A stretch of DNA of 64,000 bases, from contig CAAFPW010000085.1 in the NCBI GenBank assembly GCA_900764925.1, forward strand, positions 1 through 64,000. The letters run 5' to 3'. Position numbers and translations under genes: made by a program. Under the pieces are notes generated by a model, which was not told the origin of the DNA, did not search any database, and saw only the letters and a list, made by a program, of their open reading frames with translations. Positions 26,802-33,631 of the stretch are shown here, piece by piece. The number at the start of each line of letters is the position of its first letter. The stretch's first letter is position 1. The DNA is from Fusobacteriaceae bacterium (GTDB taxonomy: Bacteria > Fusobacteriota > Fusobacteriia > Fusobacteriales > Fusobacteriaceae).

Positions 26802-28721
26802 TTACATTAAAAAACTTCCCATTTTTAATATATTCTCTTCAACCTTTTGGTATCTTTTCTTTACTGCTTCATCCTCTAAGTTTAGATATTTTTTTACTTC
26901 ATCTAAATGATACAAAGTTTTTTCCTTTTCTCCCCATTCGCTATATATTTCAGCTAATTCTAAATCTATACTACCAGGATATTTTCCATATTCCTTTATT
27001 TTTTCAAAACACTCTACTGCTTTACTATACTCTCCCAAAAACTTATTTGTAATTCCTATTCCAAATTCTACCCACTCATCAAAATTATTAGTAAGTTCCT
27101 TACTTTTTTCAAAATACTCCAAGGCTTTTTTATAATCTTTCTTATGATACATACACCATCCTAAATTATTGTTAATATATGTATCATCTCTTCCTAAACT
27201 TTTAGCCTTACTTAAATTATCAATAGCTAAATCATACTCATTCATTTTTATATATGCAAAACCTAAGTCTGAATATAGCCATTCATCCTCTTTCCCATAC
27301 TCTAGTGCTTTTTTAAAATAATACACCGCTTCAGAGTATCTTTTTAAATTTAATAGTACATTTCCTAACTCTCTACAAATATATTGATTATTTCCATCTT
27401 TTTCCTCTGCTTTGGTTAAAAATTCCAAGGCTTCTATATATTTATTCATTCTTAGATATATATTTCCCCTTTGATAATCTATCCAAGAACTTGTCTCCTC
27501 TTTTTCAGCTTTATCCAAAAATTCTAAGGCCTTTTCATAATTTTCAAGATATTTATAATTTAGAGCCAATTCCATATATATATCTTTATCTAAAATAGTT
27601 CTATTATTTATCTCCTGTAATTTTGTTAAATAACTTATAGATTCCTCATATCTTTCTAATCTTGCCAAAATCCAACCTAGATTATAATATACCCACTCAT
27701 CTCTTTTTCCCAATTTTTCTACTTTTTTTAGATATTTAACTGCTTCCTCATAATTTTCTACCTCAGCAAAAATCCAAGCTATTTGAGATAAAAGCCATAT
27801 GTTTTCTCCATCTAAAACCTCTGCTTCTTTCAATATCTTTAAAGCATTTTTATAATCCTTCATCTCAATATAGATAGTTCCAATCTGTGAATATACTTCA
27901 GAATTTTCTCTATCCTTTTCCAAAGATTTATTCAAATACTCCAATGCTTTTTTATAATCTTTTTCTACTCCAGCTAACCAACCTTTTTCAGCCCAATACC
28001 AAGCATCATCTCTTCCCAACTCTTTAAGTTTATTAAGATACTCTTTCTCCTCTTTAAATTTTCCAGCTCTTCCAAGAGACCAAGCTATCTCTCCATATAT
28101 CCATAGTTGATCCTTTACCTCTAACTTTAAAAGTTTTTTTAGTTGTTTTATTCTCTCATCAAATCTATTCAAATCTCTCAATACATATATAATTTGATAA
28201 TTGACCTCTACATCATCACTGTCTATACTATAAGCTTTTTCCAAATATTTTAATGCTTCTTCACTTCTTTGCAAGTGTATTAAACTTTCACTGAGCTCTT
28301 TTAAAATTTCTATATCATTGGGGTTTTGCTCCAAAGCTTTAAAAAGATATTGAATCCCCTCTTCATACCTTTCTAGTGAGTTTAAATTCCAACCTAATTC
28401 AAAAAGTGTCCACACATAATTAGGATTTAAAGTATATGATTTTTTTAGATATTCAATAGCTTTTTCATACTCACCTAAAGCACTATAGGAATATCCCATT
28501 CTATAATACCAATAATTATCATTCTTTCCTTCCTCTTTCACTTTAAGCATCTCTTCAATAGCTTTTCCATACTCTCCAATATTATTTAAAGCTCTAGTAT
28601 ATTGAGATATCATCTCATAATCTCTATCTTTTTCATCAATCTCCAAAATCTTATCAATAATTTTTTGATATTCATTATTTTCAAACCATTTTTCAAATTT
28701 ATTTTTCAGTTGTCTGTCCAT
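26802..28721 (-). CDS. TPR-repeat protein linked to the XRE regulator
   Basis: A 639-residue soluble protein made almost wholly of tetratricopeptide repeats, about 17 by eye (for example YYRMGYSYSALGEYEKAIEY and YKKALEYLNKSLEKDRENSE). Several repeats begin with a GRDD/GKRDEW-type element (LGRDDAWYWAEKGW, LGKRDEWVYYNLGW, LGRDDTYINNNLGW), shared with the divergent TPR protein at 29423. It overlaps the end of the XRE gene by 23 bases and is thus translationally coupled to it. It could be a binding hub or a sensor for the regulator; no catalytic domain is visible. Confidence 0.85.
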   Translation of the reverse strand: MDRQLKNKFEKWFENNEYQKIIDKILEIDEKDRDYEMISQYTRALNNIGEYGKAIEEMLKVKEEGKNDNYWYYRMGYSYSALGEYEKAIEYLKKSYTLNPNYVWTLFELGWNLNSLERYEEGIQYLFKALEQNPNDIEILKELSESLIHLQRSEEALKYLEKAYSIDSDDVEVNYQIIYVLRDLNRFDERIKQLKKLLKLEVKDQLWIYGEIAWSLGRAGKFKEEKEYLNKLKELGRDDAWYWAEKGWLAGVEKDYKKALEYLNKSLEKDRENSEVYSQIGTIYIEMKDYKNALKILKEAEVLDGENIWLLSQIAWIFAEVENYEEAVKYLKKVEKLGKRDEWVYYNLGWILARLERYEESISYLTKLQEINNRTILDKDIYMELALNYKYLENYEKALEFLDKAEKEETSSWIDYQRGNIYLRMNKYIEALEFLTKAEEKDGNNQYICRELGNVLLNLKRYSEAVYYFKKALEYGKEDEWLYSDLGFAYIKMNEYDLAIDNLSKAKSLGRDDTYINNNLGWCMYHKKDYKKALEYFEKSKELTNNFDEWVEFGIGITNKFLGEYSKAVECFEKIKEYGKYPGSIDLELAEIYSEWGEKEKTLYHLDEVKKYLNLEDEAVKKRYQKVEENILKMGSFLM

Positions 28722-29247
28722 TTTTATCCTCCAAAGCCCTATCTCTTCTCTTTTTTAAGTAATAATGTAAAATATATCCAAAACTTATAATTTGAAATAA
28801 TAACAGTATATAAAATAATTCTCTTTTTTCATTAATATATAAATATCCTAAAAACCCATGATAATATGTTCCATCCCAATCAGTTGTAGTAACAGGATGA
28901 AGATATGAATCTATATATAGAAAAATAATTCCTAAAAGATTTATTCCTCCCAATACCATAAAAAATTTTACTATACTAGGAATACTCTCTTTCTTTATCT
29001 CATCTTTATTTTCAACAATATATTGAACTAAATGCTCTTCAAAATCTTCTATCTCATCTTTCAATAGATAATCAGTTGACACATTAAAAAAATAACTTAG
29101 TTTCACTATTTTCTTTATTTCAGGATAAGATTGATTAGCCTCCCATTTAGTAACAGTTTGCCTAGAAACTTCCATAATCTCTCCCAGCTCTTCCTGTGTC
29201 ATTCCTCTTCTTTTTCTTTGAAATTGTATCTTTTCTCCAAGAGTCAT
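28699..29247 (-). CDS. Membrane-anchored XRE-family transcriptional regulator
   Basis: About 182 residues from ATG 29247, preceded by GGGGGG six bases upstream; an in-frame upstream extension to 29319 would run through the promoter. Residues 3-60 are an HTH_3 domain (LGEKIQFQRKRRGMTQEELG, SRQTVTKWEANQSYPEI). A linker follows, then two hydrophobic helices (about 95-117 and 145-168) and a basic tail. It is thus a DNA-binding protein tethered to the cytoplasmic membrane. It is the first gene of the minus-strand island and faces a divergent TPR gene, so it probably controls both. Confidence 0.85.
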   Translation of the reverse strand: MTLGEKIQFQRKRRGMTQEELGEIMEVSRQTVTKWEANQSYPEIKKIVKLSYFFNVSTDYLLKDEIEDFEEHLVQYIVENKDEIKKESIPSIVKFFMVLGGINLLGIIFLYIDSYLHPVTTTDWDGTYYHGFLGYLYINEKRELFYILLLFQIISFGYILHYYLKKRRDRALEDKNGQTTEK

Positions 29248-29323
29248 AATCATCCCCCCTTTACTTACTACATTTATACTTTCTTTTTTCAAAAAAAGCA
29301 ACCAACTATATACATACATTTTT

Positions 29324-29338
29324 GCAACTTATAGTTGC
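29324..29338. promoter_or_regulatory. Candidate XRE operator (inverted repeat)
   Basis: GCAACT-TAT-AGTTGC is a perfect 6-base inverted repeat in the divergent promoter region. Further single half-sites GCAAC (29298-29302) and GTTGC (29377-29381) lie nearby. The last one is inside the -35/-10 spacer of the promoter at 29363-29391. Binding by the adjacent XRE protein is an inference. Confidence 0.5.
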
Positions 29339-29362
29339 CAACTGTTTTTTTCTAAATAGTTA

Positions 29363-29391
29363 TTGACAAATAAATTGTTGCAAGGTAAATT
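29363..29391 (+). promoter_or_regulatory. Sigma-70 promoter for the plus-strand TPR gene
   Basis: TTGACA (29363-29368) and TAAATT (29386-29391) with a 17-base spacer, about 30 bases before the TPR start codon. The GTTGC half-site lies in the spacer. Confidence 0.6.
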
Positions 29392-29422
29392 AATATCAAG
29401 AGGGGATTAGTGAGGTGATATT

Positions 29423-31567
29423 ATGAAAGATGAGCTTCTAAAAAAATTAGATCTGCTTCATGAAGAGGGAAAAAATGAAGAGATCATCAAAGAGATAACT
29501 GCTCTTAAAGAGTTAGATTATGATGTTTTGGGAAGATTAGCTCGAGCTTATAATAACAATGAAGAGTATCAAAAAGGATTGGATATACTTCTCTCTACTA
29601 AAGAAGAGGGAAAAAATGATTCTGTTTGGAATTTCCGTATAGGATATTCCTACTATTTCTTAAATGAACTTAAAGAGGCGGAAAAATATTTTTTGAGAGC
29701 ACTTGAATTAAATCCAAAAGAACCTAATGCTGATTATTTTCTTCAAGCTATCTACTCTGAACTTGGACAGAAGGAAGTAGACAGTAACAACATAGAAAAA
29801 GCTCTTGAATACTATTTAAAAGCTAGAGAGTTTGCTCAACCAAATGAAATTATCTACACCGAATCAGATTTGGCTTGGACATATGATTATTTAAAAGAGT
29901 ATGAGGTAGCTTACCAATATCTACAAAATATTATCTCTATGGGAAGAGATGATATTTGGGTGCACTCTGAATTAGGATATTGTTTAGATGGATTAGGTAG
30001 GCATGAAGAGGCTATTTCAGAATTTAAAAAAGCTATGGAACTTGGTAGGGATGATGAATGGATATTTGTAAGAATTGGTTTTTCATATAGAGAGTTAGAA
30101 AAATATGATGAAGCTATTGAAAACTACTTAGTGGGACTTCAAATTTCTCCAGATAGTATTTGGCTAAATTCTGAAATCGGTTGGATATATGATTTAAAAG
30201 AAAATTATAGTGAGGGATTAAAATATTTAGAAAAAGCTCAATCTCTTGGTAGAGATGATGAATGGATTTATTCTGAATTAGGTTTCTGTTTATCTAGGTT
30301 GGGAAAAAAAGAAGAAGCCATAGAAAACTATCTAAAGGCTATTGAATTAGGTAGAGACGATATTTGGCTAAACTCTGAAATCGGTTGGGTCTATGACGGC
30401 ATGGATAGGTATAATGAAGCTGAACCATATCTTAGAAAAGCTATTGAGCTTGGTAGAGATGATGAATGGATTTATTCTGAGTTAGGTTTCTGCCTATCTA
30501 GAATTGGAAAGTTAGAAGAAGCTCTTGAAGCTTTTAATACAGCAAAAAATTTAGGAAGAGATGATGCTTGGTTCAATGTTGAAGTAGGATATCTTTTAGA
30601 TAAAATGTCAAAATTTGAAGAAGCTTTACCATGTTTAATGAGAGCCAAAGAACTTGGTAGAGACGATGAGTGGATTTACTTTGAAATTGGTTTTTGTCTA
30701 GTTAGACTTGGTAAAATGGAAGAGGGACTCGAATATTATCTCAAATCACAAGAACTTGGTAGAGATGATGCTTGGCTAAATTCTGAAATCGGTTGGACCT
30801 ATGATGATTTAGGTAAGTATGAACAAGGGCTCGAATACCTATTAAAAGCTGAAAAATTTGGTAGGGATGATGAGTGGTTGAATACAGAGATTGGACAATG
30901 CTTAGGAAGATTGGGAAAAACCCAAGAGGGAATAGCTAGATTAAAAAAATCTTTGGCTATGGAAGATTGTGATAAAATTTGGCTAAACTCTGAGATTGGA
31001 TATCTCTATGGAAGAGAAAATAATGAAAAAGAAGCACTAAAATATCTTTATGAAGCTCAGCAGTTAGGAAGAGATGATGAGTGGTTAAACTCTGAAATCG
31101 GTTGGAATCTAGTCAATGACTCTACAAAATATGAAGAAGTGTTGAAATACTTTAGAAAAGCTCAACAATTAGGTAGAGATGATGCTTGGATTCATGGACA
31201 ATTAGGTTATCTCCTTGCAAAAATGAAAGATTATGAAGGTGCAGTACAAGAGTTTAAAGAAGCTGATCTAAAATCTCCTTGTGATAATTGGATCTGTTAT
31301 CACTTAGGAGTAAATCTTAGAAGGGTTGGCGAAGTAGAAAAAGCCTTAGAAATTTTAGAGAAAGCTTTAGAAAATGGAGAATATGATGGTTGGATAAAAT
31401 TAGAGTTAGCTTGGTGCTATGCTCTTTTAGACAATAAAAAAGAGGGAGAAAAATATCTATCTTTAGCTAAAACTGCTCTTGAAGGAGCTTTGTTAGAAGA
31501 TGTTGAATTGAAAAAAGATTTTGAAACAATCAAAAATCTTCTCTCTTCAAATACTTATCTATCTTAA
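29423..31567 (+). CDS. TPR protein with tandem GRDDxW repeats
   Basis: A 714-residue soluble protein of about 19 TPR units. From residue about 170 to 590 nearly every unit starts with a G-R-D-D-(E/A/I)-W element (LGRDDEWIYSELGFCLSRLG is the clearest form); I count eleven GRDD-W elements. Alternate units read LNSEIGW or YSELGF, so the working unit looks like a two-repeat module. The start has GAGG seven bases upstream. It is divergent from the XRE/TPR pair and shares its control region. It is probably a scaffold or ligand-binding superhelix; the acidic/aromatic GRDDxW stripe would line one face. Confidence 0.85.
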   Translation: MKDELLKKLDLLHEEGKNEEIIKEITALKELDYDVLGRLARAYNNNEEYQKGLDILLSTKEEGKNDSVWNFRIGYSYYFLNELKEAEKYFLRALELNPKEPNADYFLQAIYSELGQKEVDSNNIEKALEYYLKAREFAQPNEIIYTESDLAWTYDYLKEYEVAYQYLQNIISMGRDDIWVHSELGYCLDGLGRHEEAISEFKKAMELGRDDEWIFVRIGFSYRELEKYDEAIENYLVGLQISPDSIWLNSEIGWIYDLKENYSEGLKYLEKAQSLGRDDEWIYSELGFCLSRLGKKEEAIENYLKAIELGRDDIWLNSEIGWVYDGMDRYNEAEPYLRKAIELGRDDEWIYSELGFCLSRIGKLEEALEAFNTAKNLGRDDAWFNVEVGYLLDKMSKFEEALPCLMRAKELGRDDEWIYFEIGFCLVRLGKMEEGLEYYLKSQELGRDDAWLNSEIGWTYDDLGKYEQGLEYLLKAEKFGRDDEWLNTEIGQCLGRLGKTQEGIARLKKSLAMEDCDKIWLNSEIGYLYGRENNEKEALKYLYEAQQLGRDDEWLNSEIGWNLVNDSTKYEEVLKYFRKAQQLGRDDAWIHGQLGYLLAKMKDYEGAVQEFKEADLKSPCDNWICYHLGVNLRRVGEVEKALEILEKALENGEYDGWIKLELAWCYALLDNKKEGEKYLSLAKTALEGALLEDVELKKDFETIKNLLSSNTYLS

Positions 31568-31606
31568 TAATTTTTATAAGAATTTTGATTTGGTGAAATT
31601 TTTAAT

Positions 31607-31632
31607 GCCCAGAATCATATCTGGGCTTTTTT
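31607..31632 (+). terminator. Intrinsic terminator abutting the FGGY kinase start
   Basis: GCCCAGA (31607-31613) pairs with TCTGGGC (31620-31626) over a 6-base loop, followed by TTTTTT. It ends only 3 bases before the GGAGG site of the kinase, leaving no room for a separate downstream promoter. Confidence 0.8.
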
Positions 31633-31645
31633 GATGGAGGTTATT

Positions 31646-33184
31646 ATGAATAAATACTATATTGGTTTTGATGCAGGAACACAAAGTATAAAAGTAGCAA
31701 TCTACTCTTTAGATATGGAGACAGTAGCAGAAACCTCTTATCCAACTACTATATATTATCCTCATAGTGGATGGGTAGAGATGGATGTAAACGAGTATTT
31801 AGAAGGTGCAAAAAAAGGGATTAGGGATTGTGTTACACAGATGAGAGAAAAGGGATTGGATCCAAATGAGATTAGAGGAATTTTTGGTGATGGTATTATC
31901 TGTGGTATTGTTGGAATAAATGATGAAGGAAAACCTATTACCCCCTATATCAACTATTTAGACTCTAGATGTCAAGCTGATGTTGAATATATCAGTAAAA
32001 TGAATTTAGATATCTGGGCAAAAGAGACAGGAAACCCTCTTCCAAATTGTATGTTTCCAGCTATGATTGCAAGATGGATGTTAAAAAATACTGACTTTTC
32101 TATATCTGGAAGTAAATTTGTACATAATGCTCCATATATTTTAATGAATTTAGCTGGACTCTCTCCTAAAGATGCTTTTATAGATTGGGGAACTATGTCT
32201 GGTTGGGGACTTGGTTATAATGTCTACAAAAAAACTTGGTCAGAGGAACAGTTAGAAATCTTAGGGATTGATAAAAAATATCTTCCTAAAATTGTAAAAC
32301 CTTGGGATATCATAGGTGGATTATCTAAAGAGATGGCGGACTTTACAGGACTTAGAGAGGGACTTCCTATATGTGCTGGGGCTGGGGATACTATGCAATC
32401 TATGTTGGGATGTGGACTTTTGGATAAAAATATGGCTGCTGATGTAGCTGGAACTTGTGCTATGTTCTGTGTATCAACTGATGGAATAAAAGAAGAACTA
32501 AGCAGACCTGAGTGTAATCTAATTTTTAACAGTGGAACTTTAGAAAACACATATTTCTATTGGGGATTTATTAGAACAGGTGGTTTAGCTCTAGCGTGGT
32601 TTAAAGATAAAGTTTGTAATAAAGTTGGAGACAGTTCATATTTTGATATACTATCTCAAGGAGCTGAAAAAGTTAGCCCTGGATCAAATGGTGTTCTATT
32701 CATTCCGTACTTAACTAAAGGAAGTGGAGAGTTAGCTAACGCCAGTGGTTGTTTCTTAAATATGGGACTAGACAGTGATCAATTTGTTATGTGGAGAGCT
32801 GTTCTGGAAGCTATTGGTTATGATTATATTGGTATTGCTAATATTTATAAAAAAGGAGGAGTTCCTTTTAAAGAGATCACTATAACAGAGGGTGGAAGTA
32901 AAAGTAATCTTTGGAATCAAATAAAAGCTGACATGTTAAATACTGAGGTAAAAACATTAAAGAAATCAGTTGGAGCTGTTATGATGAATATACTCACAGT
33001 GGCTTTTGCTCTTGGTGATATTTCAGATTTAAAAGAAGAGATTCAAAAAAATCTAAATATTAACAAAAAATATTATCCTAATGAGGATATTTCAAAAAAA
33101 TATAGAAATTTTTTTGAGATAAGAAAAGAGTTGCTAAGCAGCAATATGAGTGATGTCTTTAAGACTTTAGAAAAAATCAAGTAA
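31646..33184 (+). CDS. FGGY-family sugar kinase (xylulokinase-like)
   Basis: About 512 residues from ATG 31646, chosen because GGAGG lies 5 bases upstream; a TTG at 31631 sits in the terminator T-run. The ATP-binding opening YYIGFDAGTQSIKVAIYSLD, the substrate-domain GWVEMDVNEY and the second-domain PICAGAGDTMQSMLGCG and ITEGGSKSNLW motifs are those of the FGGY family, which phosphorylates pentoses, pentuloses or polyols. Length is normal. The exact sugar cannot be read from the sequence, and no isomerase or transporter adjoins it. Confidence 0.85.
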   Translation: MNKYYIGFDAGTQSIKVAIYSLDMETVAETSYPTTIYYPHSGWVEMDVNEYLEGAKKGIRDCVTQMREKGLDPNEIRGIFGDGIICGIVGINDEGKPITPYINYLDSRCQADVEYISKMNLDIWAKETGNPLPNCMFPAMIARWMLKNTDFSISGSKFVHNAPYILMNLAGLSPKDAFIDWGTMSGWGLGYNVYKKTWSEEQLEILGIDKKYLPKIVKPWDIIGGLSKEMADFTGLREGLPICAGAGDTMQSMLGCGLLDKNMAADVAGTCAMFCVSTDGIKEELSRPECNLIFNSGTLENTYFYWGFIRTGGLALAWFKDKVCNKVGDSSYFDILSQGAEKVSPGSNGVLFIPYLTKGSGELANASGCFLNMGLDSDQFVMWRAVLEAIGYDYIGIANIYKKGGVPFKEITITEGGSKSNLWNQIKADMLNTEVKTLKKSVGAVMMNILTVAFALGDISDLKEEIQKNLNINKKYYPNEDISKKYRNFFEIRKELLSSNMSDVFKTLEKIK

Positions 33185-33193
33185 AATTTTTTC

Positions 33194-33222
33194 TTGACAA
33201 TTAAAAATAATAAGAGTATACT
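33194..33222 (+). promoter_or_regulatory. Promoter of the M-box/mgtA transcript
   Basis: TTGACA (33194-33199), a 17-base spacer and TATACT (33217-33222), nearly consensus. Transcription would begin near 33229, just before the riboswitch. Confidence 0.8.
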
Positions 33223-33235
33223 TTAGACAACTTAA

Positions 33236-33392
33236 TAGTTCCGGTAGGTAAGGCTACTACAGGGATATGGATTGCTGCCGCAAAATAGTGGAGACACTAT
33301 GCGTTGGTTTGAACAGGCAACATCGAAACCAAGGTGTTATCTAATGTAACTTCATTGCCCTGCAGAGTTGAAGCTCAAACGGTGGCAGAAAG
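33236..33392 (+). ncRNA. M-box (ykoK) magnesium riboswitch
   Basis: The leader contains the M-box conserved core in order: GGTAAGGCTACTACAGGGAT then ATGGATTGCTGCCG (about 33245-33280), a GGAGACACTATGCG loop element (33290-33303), GAACAGGCAACATCG (33311-33325), TCTAATGTAAC and the closing AGAGTTGAAGCTCAAACGGT (33364-33383). M-boxes fold when Mg2+ is plentiful and end transcription. A strong terminator follows at 33426 and a magnesium P-type ATPase gene lies downstream, as the class predicts. The ends are approximate. Confidence 0.9.
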
Positions 33393-33425
33393 TTTTTACA
33401 ATTTTTTGTATTCATTTGGATTATA

Positions 33426-33461
33426 TTCCATACCACTGTTTGATTTGGTATGGAATTTTTT
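33426..33461 (+). terminator. M-box expression-platform terminator
   Basis: TTCCATACCA (33426-33435) pairs perfectly with TGGTATGGAA (33446-33455), a 10-base stem with a 10-base loop, followed by TTTTTT. It is the expected off-state of the riboswitch at high Mg2+. Confidence 0.85.
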
Positions 33462-33489
33462 ATTTTCTTGATTTTTTAGGAGGTGTAGT

Positions 33490-33564
33490 ATGGACGTAGA
33501 GAATGGCAGTAGTATATATTTAAAAGTTCAATATGTTACAGACATTCTTTATGTCTGTTTTTAA
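33490..33564 (+). CDS. Putative 24-codon leader peptide upstream of mgtA
   Basis: A short ORF encoding MDVENGSSIYLKVQYVTDIL then YVCF. It has an ideal AGGAGG site (33478-33483) six bases before its ATG and lies between the M-box terminator and mgtA. Its last codons form an inner hairpin and its middle codons form the 5' arm of a 19-base stem (see the structure at 33509-33595). By analogy with the mgtL and mgtCBR leaders of enterics, its translation could decide whether mgtA is reached; this is an inference. It may instead be a chance ORF, though the ribosome site argues against that. Confidence 0.6.
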   Translation: MDVENGSSIYLKVQYVTDILYVCF

Positions 33565-33595
33565 ACTCGCACCTGTACTTTTAAACATATGCTAC
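33509..33595 (+). promoter_or_regulatory. Nested stem-loop in the second mgtA leader
   Basis: The outer arms 33509-33527 and 33577-33595 can form 19 positions of stem with one G-U pair and one A-C mismatch. Inside, ACAGACAT (33538-33545) pairs with ATGTCTGT (33551-33558) over a 5-base loop and is followed by TTTT, a terminator-like shape. The leader peptide ORF overlaps the 5' outer arm and the whole inner hairpin, so a translating ribosome would disrupt both. Confidence 0.6.
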
Positions 33596-33631
33596 CTTAT
33601 ATCTTATTTTTAAAATTTAAGGAGGATAGCA

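Noticed and set aside
29900..31300. Tandem DNA repeats that might look like a CRISPR array
   Set aside because: The repeats (about 200 bases per double unit, containing GGTAGAGATGATGA-type words) are in frame, vary at codon third positions and encode TPR units; there are no constant spacers.
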